Below, one piece after another: positions 44,934-53,067 of a stretch of 64,000 nt of DNA (the first letter of the stretch is position 1; every line of letters begins with the position of its first letter). The notes beneath the pieces were generated by a model. The model saw only the letters and a program-made list of their open reading frames with translations, was not told where the DNA came from and did no database searches. The position numbers and the translations under genes are program-made. The DNA comes from Arthrobacter sp. EM1 (lineage in GTDB: Bacteria > Actinomycetota > Actinomycetes > Actinomycetales > Micrococcaceae), in assembly GCF_029964055.1 (NCBI RefSeq), contig NZ_CP124836.1, forward strand, positions 1,178,001-1,242,000, in the 5' to 3' direction.

Positions 44934-45851
44934 CTACCCGGCAGCCGGCGCGCTGCCGCGTTCAGCGCCCTTGACGATCGGGGCGCGGACCGCGTTGCCC
45001 CATTCGGTCCAGGAGCCGTCGTAGTTGCGCACTGACTCAAAGCCCAGCAGGTACTTGAGTGCAAACCACGTGTGGCTGGAACGCTCGCCGATGCGGCAGT
45101 ACGCCACAACATCGTCTCCCGCCTTCAGCCCGGCCTCGCCAAGGTACAACGACTCAAGTTCGGCGCGGGTCCGGTAGGTGCCGTCCTCGGCGGCTGCCCG
45201 GGCCCAGGGAATGGACGCCGCAGTGGGGATGTGTCCGCCACGCAGGGCGCCTTCCTCGGGGTAGGCGGGCATATGCGTGCGCTGGCCGGTGTACTCCTCG
45301 GTGGAGCGGACGTCGATCAGGGGCTTGCCGAAGTGTGCCATGACGTCTTCCTTGAAGGCACGGATCGGAGCGTCGTTCCGCTCGACGACGGGGTACTCGC
45401 CCGGGGCGACGGCAGGCTTGTCCGTGGTGAGGTGCCGACCTTCGGCGACCCATTTGTCCCGGCCTCCGTCGAGCAGCCGGACGTCCTTGTGGCCAAAGAG
45501 CTCGAAGACCCAGAGGGCGTAGGCGGCCCACCAGTTTGATTTGTCGCCGTAGATGACAACTGTGCTGTCGCGGGAGATTCCCTTCGCCGCCGCGAGGGCA
45601 GCAAACGCCGCGCCGTCGACGTAGTCGCGGGTAACCTCGTCGTTCAAGTCCGTGTGCCAGTCGATTTTCACGGCTCCCGAAATGTGGCCGACCTCGTAGA
45701 GCAGGACGTCCTCGTCGGATTCCACCACCACCAGCCGGCCGTCGTTGAGGTCGCCGGATTCGATCGCGGCGGCCAGCCATTCGGTGGACACTAGGCGCTC
45801 GGGGTGGGCGTAGCCGGCGAACTTCTCATTCTGCTCAACGGGGTAGGGCAT
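44934..45851 (-). CDS. Thiosulfate sulfurtransferase (two-domain rhodanese)
   Basis: 305 residues with two rhodanese domains: an inactive N-terminal one (about 20-145; its active-site position is Asp-Lys-Ser, GDKSNWW) and an active C-terminal one with Cys252 in the loop CRIGERS, typical of thiosulfate-specific rhodaneses. It transfers sulfane sulfur from thiosulfate to a thiol or cyanide acceptor. [10 protein letters not shown] (about 180) is the family signature. The ATG has GAAAGG upstream. sufE follows, consistent with sulfur trafficking. The homologous actinobacterial enzymes are called SseA/CysA2 types. Confidence 0.92.
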   Translation of the reverse strand: MPYPVEQNEKFAGYAHPERLVSTEWLAAAIESGDLNDGRLVVVESDEDVLLYEVGHISGAVKIDWHTDLNDEVTRDYVDGAAFAALAAAKGISRDSTVVIYGDKSNWWAAYALWVFELFGHKDVRLLDGGRDKWVAEGRHLTTDKPAVAPGEYPVVERNDAPIRAFKEDVMAHFGKPLIDVRSTEEYTGQRTHMPAYPEEGALRGGHIPTAASIPWARAAAEDGTYRTRAELESLYLGEAGLKAGDDVVAYCRIGERSSHTWFALKYLLGFESVRNYDGSWTEWGNAVRAPIVKGAERGSAPAAG

Positions 45852-46080
45852 TTGGTGGCCTTTCACTGAAACGGTCAGGAGGCCGGGCCGTTGCAGGATC
45901 GAGCACGGCGCCGGGCCTTCTCCAACACTAACCACGGCCCGCCGGGATTTCCTCCCCTGGTTCACGGACGGAAATATGGCCTTCGTCACGCGCCGTCCGG
46001 CTACACTCCTCGGGCCGACAGTCGGCGCGCGCTTTGCCGGTATTCTTTTTGGGGACAAGAGACCAGCAGAACGGACCACC

Positions 46081-47118
46081 TTGGTACAGATCGAACAGCT
46101 CACCGCCCGCACCCCGGCCGTTTCAGTGGACGAACTCCTTAACGGGTTTTATCCGTCGCCGCGCTTTGGTGAGGTGTCGTTTTCCAGCTACCGGCCGGAC
46201 CCGGCCCAACCCAGCCAAAGTGCCGCCGTCGGCGCGCTGGAAGCTTTTGCGGCCAACGTGGGGTCGCGCGATGGGGAGGGCCTCTTCAAACGATTCTTCG
46301 GCAAAAAGGACATCTCCCGGGCGGGGATCTACCTCGACGGCGGCTTCGGCGTCGGCAAGACCCACCTGCTCGCCTCGCTGTGGCACGCCGCCCCGGGGCC
46401 CAAGGCGTTTGGCACCTTTGTGGAATACACAAACCTGGTCGGGGCGCTTTCCTTCCGCAAAACCGTGGAGGCGCTGAGCCACTACAAGCTGGTCTGCATC
46501 GATGAATTTGAGCTCGATGATCCGGGCGACACCGTGCTGATGTCCCGGCTGATGCGCGAACTGGCCGACGCCGGGGTCAAGCTCGCGGCCACCTCAAACA
46601 CCCTGCCCGGTTCACTCGGCGACGGCCGGTTTGCCGCCGTCGATTTCGCCCGGGAAATCCAGGTCCTGGCGGACCAGTTCGACGTGGTCCGGATTGATGG
46701 TGAGGACTTCCGCCACCGAGGTCTGCCCGCCGCGCCGCAGCCGCTGCCCAACGAACAGCTGACGCACCGCATGCAGGCGGAGTTCCATGGAAAGACAGTG
46801 GCGCGCGATGAGTTCAGCACCCTGATCGACCATCTGGCCGGTGTCCACCCGAGCCGTTACCGTCAATTGCTCGACGGGATCGAAGGCGTGGTCTGGAAAA
46901 ACGTCCACACCATCACCGAGCAGGCAGTGGCGCTGCGGTTCGTGGTACTCGCGGACCGGCTCTACGACAAAGACGTGCCCATCCTTGCCAGCGGTGTGCC
47001 GTTCGACCAGCTTTTCACCGAAGAAATGATGACCGGCGGGTATACAAAGAAGTACTTCCGGGCCGTCTCACGCCTTACCGCACTGGCCAGGGAAGGCCAG
47101 AACCGCGAGCCCTCGTAG
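46081..47118 (+). CDS. zapE: ZapE/AFG1-like ATPase (cell division)
   Basis: 345 residues if translation starts at TTG 46081 ([12 protein letters not shown]), the position that agrees with homologous starts recalled from Arthrobacter; the frame is open to 45976 and the ribosome-binding site is weak, so the start is uncertain. P-loop GGFGVGKT (87-94), Walker [12 protein letters not shown] (Asp141, Glu142) and a sensor-like AATSNTLP (about 175) define the AFG1/ZapE family. In E. coli ZapE is an ATPase that acts on FtsZ at constriction. Here the role is inferred from homology. Divergent from the rhodanese gene. Confidence 0.87.
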   Translation: MVQIEQLTARTPAVSVDELLNGFYPSPRFGEVSFSSYRPDPAQPSQSAAVGALEAFAANVGSRDGEGLFKRFFGKKDISRAGIYLDGGFGVGKTHLLASLWHAAPGPKAFGTFVEYTNLVGALSFRKTVEALSHYKLVCIDEFELDDPGDTVLMSRLMRELADAGVKLAATSNTLPGSLGDGRFAAVDFAREIQVLADQFDVVRIDGEDFRHRGLPAAPQPLPNEQLTHRMQAEFHGKTVARDEFSTLIDHLAGVHPSRYRQLLDGIEGVVWKNVHTITEQAVALRFVVLADRLYDKDVPILASGVPFDQLFTEEMMTGGYTKKYFRAVSRLTALAREGQNREPS

Positions 47119-47210
47119 CGAATCCTGCTCCGCAGCTGCGGCGAGTCATTCGCTGGCGTGCCGTAGGGGGCTCGCCTTGGCCAGTGGTTGGTCCGTGTAG
47201 TCGAGGCGCC

Positions 47211-47273
47211 GTTAAACGCCGGAGCCGTTAAACGCCGGAGCCGTTAAACGCCGGAGCCGTTAAACGCCGGAGG
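47211..47273. repeat. Four copies of a 16-bp tandem repeat
   Basis: GTTAAACGCCGGAGCC is repeated head-to-tail at 47211, 47227, 47243 and 47259 (last copy ends AGG). It lies between the zapE stop and the next hairpin. The 16-bp unit is not a multiple of 3, so it is not coding. It is contiguous and has no spacers, so it is not CRISPR. Confidence 0.9.
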
Positions 47274-47307
47274 TGCCGGCACCGCCTCTCGGCGGGACCG
47301 GCACCTC
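47270..47307. terminator. Bidirectional terminator between zapE and the antitoxin-like gene
   Basis: GAGGTGCCGG/CCGGCACCTC (10 bp) encloses a second stem CCGCC/GGCGG with a TCTC loop. It ends 15 nt after the antitoxin-like gene stop, and is separated from zapE by 151 nt that include the tandem repeat. Confidence 0.7.
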
Positions 47308-47322
47308 GCTGACGTATCTGGG

Positions 47323-47592
47323 TCAGAGGCCTGGCCGGCGGTCTTCGCCGGCGGCGGGCGGCTCATCGGCCACGGGAGTTCGATCGGCGACAGGAGCCGT
47401 ATTGGGCTTCTCGTTCGCCTTGTCCACGAAGCCGGAAGCGCCGCGCTGCATGGCATCGATCTTGTCGGCGTGCTTTCCGCCGGTCTTAGAGTCGACGAAG
47501 TCGCCGGCCTTTTCGATGCCGTCCTTGATGGCTCGTTCGTTGCCACCAATAACTTGCTGAGCCTTGCCCTTTAGATCGTCAAGTAATCCCAC
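47323..47592 (-). CDS. Rv0909/MT0933-type antitoxin-like protein
   Basis: 89 residues, GTG start preceded by GGGAGG. It begins LLDDLKGKAQQVIGGNERAIKDG and continues EKAGDFVDSKTGGKHADKIDAMQ, which matches the MT0933_antitox family (PF14013; type II antitoxin Rv0909 of M. tuberculosis). Charged, helical, probably largely unfolded alone. A Pro/Glu-rich tail follows. No adjacent toxin gene is present, so if the family role holds, it acts as an orphan; many actinobacterial copies are likewise solitary and may serve another role. Confidence 0.8.
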   Translation of the reverse strand: MGLLDDLKGKAQQVIGGNERAIKDGIEKAGDFVDSKTGGKHADKIDAMQRGASGFVDKANEKPNTAPVADRTPVADEPPAAGEDRRPGL

Positions 47593-47872
47593 GGGCACCT
47601 CCCTTCGGTCGTGGAGCCAGATCGCTCCTGCATTTTCTACCCTAACCGGAGCTGGCGGGGGTGCCAAGGGTGTCCGCTCACAGGGTAAGAGGCGATTCCT
47701 CCCAGCGTTCAGGCCAGCAGACCGGAGGGGCCGGACTCAGAGCTGACGAAGGGCTGTTGGCCAGAAGAGGATGGGCAGGACGCACCTGACGCGCCCGGCA
47801 TTGACACACATTTTGTCCTATAACCCGCATTTTGGCCGCTAACCCTATAACCCTGGACAAGGGGCCGGGCAC

Positions 47873-47903
47873 AAAAAAGAGCAGCTCCGGGGGAGCTGCT
47901 CTT
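47873..47903 (-). terminator. Intrinsic terminator of the tRNA operon
   Basis: On the minus strand AAGAGCAGCTCC and GGAGCTGCTCTT pair perfectly (12 bp, 3-nt loop CCC), followed by TTTTTT. It starts 2 nt after the encoded CCA of the last tRNA. Confidence 0.92.
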
Positions 47904-47904
47904 G

Positions 47905-47979
47905 TGGTGGGCGATACTGGGATCGAACCAGTGACCTCTTCCGTGTCAGGGAAGCGCGCTACCGCTGCGCCAATCGCCC
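47905..47979 (-). tRNA. tRNA-Val (GAC), copy 1, last of the operon
   Basis: 75 nt with encoded CCA. Acceptor GGGCGAT/ATCGCCC, anticodon loop CTGACAC and T-loop GTTCGATCC. Sequence identical to the copy at 48147. Confidence 0.96.
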
Positions 47980-48017
47980 GCAACCGGAAGTATCCGGAGT
48001 GGAATTGCAATGAAGAG

Positions 48018-48090
<73 letters not shown>

Positions 48091-48146
48091 ATTTTAGTCC
48101 ATGCCGGCTTGGCCGGTGGTACTGCATCAAGCAAGTTGCCTTGCTC

Positions 48147-48221
48147 TGGTGGGCGATACTGGGATCGAACCAGTGACCTCTTCCGTGTCAGGGAAGCGCG
48201 CTACCGCTGCGCCAATCGCCC
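48147..48221 (-). tRNA. tRNA-Val (GAC), copy 2
   Basis: 75 nt with encoded CCA, identical to the copy at 47905. It lies between tRNA-Gly and tRNA-Cys in the operon, with unrelated spacers of about 40-56 nt. Confidence 0.96.
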
Positions 48222-48260
48222 CTTGCATCCGATCTGCACCGGAAACCAGGGTTTTCACCG

Positions 48261-48331
48261 AGGTGGGTACGGGATTCGAACCCGTGTATACGGCTTTGCA
48301 GGCCGCTGCCTCGCCTCTCGGCCAACCCACC
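48261..48331 (-). tRNA. tRNA-Cys (GCA)
   Basis: 71 nt. Acceptor GGTGGGT/ACCCACC, U73 (characteristic of Cys), anticodon loop CTGCAAA and a G-T wobble in the anticodon stem. No encoded CCA. Confidence 0.95.
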
Positions 48332-48376
48332 GTGTAGATACGATTCCAAAGAACCTTACCGTGACAGTGTCCTGCG

Positions 48377-48449
<73 letters not shown>

Positions 48450-48509
48450 ATTATTGTCAGCAAATCCCCGCCGCAATCGGCAATTCCTCGCGTTCCAACG
48501 AGTAAGAAC

Positions 48510-48537
48510 TCTATAGGAGGTTCAGGGAACTTACAAA
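48510..48537 (-). promoter_or_regulatory. Candidate promoter of the tRNA operon
   Basis: On the minus strand TTTGTA and TATAGA are 16 nt apart, which gives a leader of about 55 nt before the first tRNA. The surrounding 317 nt (48450-48766) hold no gene and are AT-richer than the rest (gaattctagggtttttttcg). Confidence 0.4.
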
Positions 48538-48766
48538 TCGAGCCGACGATGACTGACTTCAAGACCGCTGCATCCCTGAATTCTAGGGTTTTTTTCGAAT
48601 TACAGCCATGTAATTAGGGAAGGCTTTTCCGGTCGCAGCCCGGTGGCCCTCCCAGCGGGCCGCAGTTCAGCAGGGCAGTGTTGAAGGACGCATACGGCGC
48701 CATCACGGTAGCGTGCCGCCCCGATTTCTAAATTTGCTCAGGGTGGGCTAGCATTCAATGGCATTG

Positions 48767-48838
48767 GGGCGATTGGCGCAGTGGTAGCGCGCTTCGTTCA
48801 CACCGAAGAGGTCACTGGTTCGAACCCAGTATCGCCCA
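48767..48838 (+). tRNA. tRNA-Val (CAC)
   Basis: 72 nt, opposite strand to the cluster. Acceptor GGGCGAT/ATCGCCC, anticodon loop TTCACAC, T-loop GTTCGAACC. No encoded CCA. It differs from the GAC copies mainly in the anticodon arm. Confidence 0.96.
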
Positions 48839-48845
48839 CGCACTA

Positions 48846-48882
48846 AATGGTCCGCCCCGCTCAGTGAGCGGGGCGGACCATT
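48846..48882 (+). terminator. Terminator of tRNA-Val (CAC)
   Basis: An 18-bp inverted repeat around a single G (AATGGTCCGCCCCGC ... GCGGGGCGGACCATT), 7 nt after the tRNA. No long T-tract, but very stable. Confidence 0.85.
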
Positions 48883-49013
48883 CAGTTAAATGCTGCGGGC
48901 TTCGTCCTGAGTTCCTGCCACCGGCGATCGTTCTGGTGAGCCGCATGGTGTGAGCCTCGGTTGAGCGGATCGCGGTGTTCTGCACTGTCTTACCCCCGTG
49001 AAAGAGTCTTGTT

Positions 49014-49859
49014 ATGACCGCCCCACTTCTTGCCCACGCCACGGATCACGGCCGGATGTATGCCCGGTCCACGTCGGAGCAGTTTTCCGTGCCCTCGATT
49101 ACCACAGTGATCGGCCAGCAGCCCCATGGCCTGGACGGCTGGTTTGGCTACATGGGCGCCAACAGCCTCGCCCAGGACCCCGGGTTGCCCGGTATTCTCG
49201 GCAGTCCGGCCAAGCTTCGCCAGGCGGTGAGCCGTGCCGCCAAAGCGGCCGGAACCTACCGCGACGATGCCGCGAAACGCGGAGACCGGGTGCACAACTA
49301 TTGTGAGCAAGTGGCTTTGCGTGCCTTGGGCCGGCCGCACCAGATGAAGGAAACCCGCGAGGCCCTCTCCGAGAACGGTGAGGAAGCTTTCGCGGCCAGG
49401 TTCGACGAGTGGTGGGAACTCTTCCAAGTGGAACCCGTTGCCCCGGAAATCACGGTCTGGAACAAGACCGTAGGCTATGCCGGGACCTTGGACCTTGTCG
49501 CCAGGATTAACGGCCGCACCTGCCTCATCGACTACAAAACCAAGGGCACCAGCCGAGATGGCACAGTCAAACCACTCGATGACAAAGTGGTGATGCAGCT
49601 CGTGGCCGGCATGAAGGCCGAGGAAAGCCTGGTGGATCCCGTGGCAGGGGAGTGGGAAGCCTGGCAGCACGGTGAATCCCCGATCCTGTTAGCGGTGGCG
49701 ATTGGGCAGACTGAAGTCCGTCCGCTGCGCGCCAACCCTGACGTCCTCAAGCACCATTGGTGGAAGTTCTGCGCCCTGCGGCGCGTCTGGGAAATGTCCG
49801 CCGACACCACAGCGGCCGGAACTGCCCTCCTGCCGATCGCGCCGCCGGTAGCCCGCTGA
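49014..49859 (+). CDS. PD-(D/E)XK nuclease superfamily protein (RecB/Cas4-like)
   Basis: 281 residues. The PD-(D/E)XK core is clear: GDRVHNYCEQV (His94, the RecB-type GxxxH motif), Glu145, GYAGTLDLVAR (Asp160) and CLIDYKT (Asp173, Lys175), followed by QLVAGMKAE, resembling the QxxxY motif of the RecB family with Gly in place of Tyr. It is a likely DNase or structure-specific nuclease. No partner helicase or cas gene is beside it. It starts 131 nt after the tRNA-Val terminator, and the ribosome-binding site (GAAAGAG) is weak. An alternative reading is a housekeeping exonuclease of unknown role. Confidence 0.8.
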   Translation: MTAPLLAHATDHGRMYARSTSEQFSVPSITTVIGQQPHGLDGWFGYMGANSLAQDPGLPGILGSPAKLRQAVSRAAKAAGTYRDDAAKRGDRVHNYCEQVALRALGRPHQMKETREALSENGEEAFAARFDEWWELFQVEPVAPEITVWNKTVGYAGTLDLVARINGRTCLIDYKTKGTSRDGTVKPLDDKVVMQLVAGMKAEESLVDPVAGEWEAWQHGESPILLAVAIGQTEVRPLRANPDVLKHHWWKFCALRRVWEMSADTTAAGTALLPIAPPVAR

Positions 49860-50003
49860 GGTGGCTCCGGGCGCCGTCACGTCAGCGTCATCGTTTCCAG
49901 GCGTCGCTGCGGAACTCCGCCACCTGGATGTCAGCAGAAACAGCGGTTCGGACGCAGCCAAGCGTGGCATTTCGCGGCGCCGCCTCGGAATACCCTGCTC
50001 GGA

Positions 50004-50330
50004 CTCTGGATCTAGGCCAGCCAGGGGTATCCGTACGTCACTGGGAGCGAAGACCGCTTTCTGCTCGCTTAAGTCATCAGGCGAGTAGTCAACAGGGGTC
50101 GGCGTTTCAAAAACGTTAATTCCCGGATCGGCGGAGCCGTGCAAAGGATATGCCGCGTCGTCGGCTAGGCGGTTCAGGATCTGCCAAAGAGGAACTTTAG
50201 TTGGGGGCCGAACCCAACCACCGCCAGCTGACTCGAGCCGAGCCTTGACTTCCCGGTAGTCGATGGGGTCTAGAAGGTGCGTGCCAGTGACAAACGTGGC
50301 AGCCAGTACCCCTGGATGCCAGGCATCGGC
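50004..50330 (-). pseudogene. Decayed gene fragment of unknown family
   Basis: A reading frame of 109 codons without stops runs from 50330 to 50004 and looks protein-like (HLLDPIDYREVKARLESAGG, PPTKVPLWQILNRLADDAAY, PLHGSADPGINVFETPTPVD, QKAVFAPSDVRIPLAGLDPE). It is preceded by an in-frame TAG (50331-50333), has no ATG or GTG in its first 62 codons, and loses coding character after GLDPE. Third positions are only about 60% G/C (38 of the first 63 codons by hand count), below that of neighbours, which suggests foreign origin. Most of the 587-nt gap 49860-50446 is otherwise without features. Confidence 0.6.
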
Positions 50331-50446
50331 CTACCCTAAAACATTCGGTCCCCGGTGGCAGGAACGCGGGGCACCAATCCGCATGCGCCGTGCATGGGCC
50401 AGCCGACACCGTGCTTGTGGCTATGCCGTGTATCTGCCTGGCAGAG

Positions 50447-52204
50447 CTAACTGGCGGTGAATTCTGTGCTTGCAAGGTGGAAGTAGGTGTTGCGCCGGGG
50501 TTGCTGGCGTGGGTCGACGTGCGGTGGCGGGATGAACCAGGGAACCCCGGTGCGGACCTGGATGGTCCATTGCTCCTTGTGGATTACATGGTGATGGTGC
50601 GAACACAGCAGGGTTCCGTTGTCAGTTCCGGTAGTGCCGCCGCGTGACCAGTAGTCGACATGGTGGGCCTCGCACCAGGACGCCGGGATTGTGCAGCCGG
50701 GGAACGCGCAGCCCTGGTCGCGGGCGATGAGGGCTTTGCGGATGTGCGGCGGGAATACCCGTGTGGCCCTGCCGATGTCGAGGACCCTGCCTTCGCTGCC
50801 GAGCAGCACCGGGATGATGTCCGCGTCGCAGGCGATCTTCCGTGCCGTGGCGGCGTTGACAGGCCCGGAGAAGAGCAGGGACCCGGTATGGGCCATCGTC
50901 CGGCCGGCGGAATCACTGGTGCCGGCCTGCCGGTTTGCACGGCTGGTCTGGTTTGAACGGCTGTCCTGGCTGGTTCGGAGCAGGGCCAGTAGCCCGCGGT
51001 AATCGATGGTGACCATAACCTGCGGCCTGAGTCCACCCGCGGCCGGCAGGGATCCCGTGGCGAGGGCGACCTTGCAGGCTCCGACCAGGCCGTCCAGCAG
51101 CCTCTGTGGGCGCGAACGAAGGTCCAACTGTGCTGCCGCGGCCCCTCCGAGACCCGGATCACCCGACGTTCCTGACGCACCCGACGATCCTGACGCATCC
51201 GATGCACCTGACGCTTCGGCGTACACTGCAGCGCTGGTCCGCGGGTTGGTGGCAGTGTTCATGACGGTGAGGAGGTGCTCGAACTGTTCGGTGGTCGCGA
51301 AGATTTCCAGGTGCGCGAGGCCTTGGCGGGGTTTGCGGATGAAGGCGCCCTGGAGTTGGCGGAGCAGTTCTTCGGAGGGTTCGGCGCCGTCCTGATCAAT
51401 CGCATCGGTCCAGCTTCGGGCCACGCGGGCGAGGAAGTCCGGGTCGTTGTCCGCGGCGGTGCGGGTCAGCGCGTGCTCCATCCGGGCGGCGGTTGCCTCG
51501 TCGCAGACGTGCCGCACCCGGTCCAGGGCCAGGGTGATGATGGTCGCGGACCGGGACGGGACCTCTCCGGCTGCCACCGTGGCACCAAGCTCGGCGCGCA
51601 GCGCAGGCAGGTCCTGCCCGGTGAATCCCTGCCGGGGCAACAGGGTTCCGGCGAGGCAGAGCCGGCGCCGGGCCTCCGCGGAGCTGATCCGCAACCGCGC
51701 CCTTAGGAACTCCGTGACGTTCCGGTACCCGTCGTCCACCGCAACAGCCGGGGCCGGCGCAGCGTCCAAGGATCGCCGTGCCGGTTCGCCCCAAGCCGCG
51801 CGCTCCAACCCGGCCGCGACCTCCCGGCCGGCAGCACGAACCTCGGGTTCTGCACCCGCACCCGCACCCGTGCCGCAGCCGGCCCCGGTGCCGGGGTCCT
51901 CCCGCCAGCCCGTGGTCCACGAGTTGCCAGCGACAATGCCTGCTGTTGTGGCCGCCGCCTGCTTCCGGGTCCGTTCCACCGCGCCGGTTGCCACAACCTG
52001 CAAATACTCCACGACCCGCGAGAGCTCCTCTACGGTGCCGGCGAAATCCGACGCTGACGCGAACCCGAGCCCCGCAGCAGCTTCGACTGCCGTCGAGCCC
52101 ACTGCGCGGAGTGTGGCAAGGGCATCATCCACTCCGGACTGCCCGGCCGGAGTTACGCGCCGGTCCGTGTCCCGGACGGTGATGAAATCCCTGCTGGCTT
52201 CCAT
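50447..52204 (-). CDS. DUF222-HNH endonuclease (13E12 repeat family)
   Basis: 585 residues. An N-terminal DUF222 helical domain (about 20-330) is followed by low-complexity Ala/Ser/Gly repeats (GASGASGTSG, about 290-310, encoded by imperfect 12- to 15-bp DNA repeats) and an HNH domain with GCAFPGCTIPASWCEAHHVD (zinc cysteines, HH), GTDNGTLLCSHHHHVIH. Such proteins are abundant in actinobacteria, are related to the 13E12 mobile repeat of M. tuberculosis and are suspected to be mobile nucleases. Monocistronic; CAGAAT lies 6 nt before the ATG. It marks an accessory stretch. Confidence 0.88.
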   Translation of the reverse strand: MEASRDFITVRDTDRRVTPAGQSGVDDALATLRAVGSTAVEAAAGLGFASASDFAGTVEELSRVVEYLQVVATGAVERTRKQAAATTAGIVAGNSWTTGWREDPGTGAGCGTGAGAGAEPEVRAAGREVAAGLERAAWGEPARRSLDAAPAPAVAVDDGYRNVTEFLRARLRISSAEARRRLCLAGTLLPRQGFTGQDLPALRAELGATVAAGEVPSRSATIITLALDRVRHVCDEATAARMEHALTRTAADNDPDFLARVARSWTDAIDQDGAEPSEELLRQLQGAFIRKPRQGLAHLEIFATTEQFEHLLTVMNTATNPRTSAAVYAEASGASDASGSSGASGTSGDPGLGGAAAAQLDLRSRPQRLLDGLVGACKVALATGSLPAAGGLRPQVMVTIDYRGLLALLRTSQDSRSNQTSRANRQAGTSDSAGRTMAHTGSLLFSGPVNAATARKIACDADIIPVLLGSEGRVLDIGRATRVFPPHIRKALIARDQGCAFPGCTIPASWCEAHHVDYWSRGGTTGTDNGTLLCSHHHHVIHKEQWTIQVRTGVPWFIPPPHVDPRQQPRRNTYFHLASTEFTAS

Positions 52205-52485
52205 ATAAACATTCTGCTCGGGGGGTCTGACATTTTGCGCGACACAGCCTTGGCGACTCCGTGCGGACCGCAGATCCCCGCCCTAATCCCGGCCCGCTTC
52301 CCTGCCCTCAGAACGGACCAGCCCCGGCATCCGGAAGCCACAGCCAGTCAAACCGGACACCTACACCGCGCGAGCAGACCATCGATCCACCCGGACGGAT
52401 TTGCTGGCCGCGTCCGGGTCAAGGGCTGATGTGCAACTAAACTGGACTGGATCCCATCGCCGCCCACTGTAAGGACAGACTGCAC

Positions 52486-53067
52486 ATGGCCATTTTGAAT
52501 ATCCGCATCATCGGGGATCCTGTGCTGCGCACAGTTGCCGATCCCGTGACGGAGTTCGGGCCTGAGCTGGCGAAGCTTGTTGCCGACATGACCGAAACCA
52601 TGGAAGACGTCGAAGGTGCGGGCCTGGCCGCACCCCAGGTCGGCGTCAGCCAGCGGGTCTTCACCTACCGGATCGGCGGCGTCGAGGGACACATCATCAA
52701 CCCTGTGCTGGAGAACAGTGCAGACTTCCAACCCGACGAAGTTGAGGGGTGCCTCTCCATCCCGGGTCTTGGTTTTCCGGTCCGCCGCCGGCGCCACACC
52801 CGTGTCACCGGCGTGGACCTGCACGGAAACCCGGTCACGGTGGAGGGCGAAGGAATGCTGGCGCGGGCCTTCCAGCACGAAACGGACCACCTGGACGGAA
52901 TCCTCTTCACCGACCGGCTGGAGGGCGAAGACCGCAAGAGCGCACTGCGCGCGATCCGGAACGCCAACTACGACTCCATTACGGAGCAGACCATGGCGAA
53001 ACGGGCCAGGACAGTCGGCACCAGCTTCGGTTCCAGCAGTTTCGGCGCTTTCGGCAACTCCCAGTGA
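52486..53067 (+). CDS. def: Peptide deformylase
   Basis: 193 residues. Removes the N-formyl group from new proteins. Motif 1 GAGLAAPQVG (45-54), motif 2 EGCLS with metal ligand Cys89, motif 3 QHETDHLDG with His131, Glu132 and His135. The C-terminal tail past about 165 is basic and longer than in E. coli. It is the first gene of def-fmt-rsmB; its stop overlaps the fmt GTG. A TAAACT hexamer 41 nt upstream (52437-52442) may be its -10. Confidence 0.96.
   Translation: MAILNIRIIGDPVLRTVADPVTEFGPELAKLVADMTETMEDVEGAGLAAPQVGVSQRVFTYRIGGVEGHIINPVLENSADFQPDEVEGCLSIPGLGFPVRRRRHTRVTGVDLHGNPVTVEGEGMLARAFQHETDHLDGILFTDRLEGEDRKSALRAIRNANYDSITEQTMAKRARTVGTSFGSSSFGAFGNSQ

Noticed and set aside
47211-47273. 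CRISPR-like repeat array
   Set aside because: Repeats are contiguous 16-bp units without spacers, and there are no cas genes.
48450-48766. Small gene in the tRNA intergenic region
   Set aside because: Short frames there have no ribosome-binding site and no protein-like composition; the region is AT-richer and probably holds the tRNA promoters.
52438-52485. tRNA 3'-end repeat (attachment site) near def
   Set aside because: No copy of the tRNA-Val 3' sequence was seen by eye downstream of the island.
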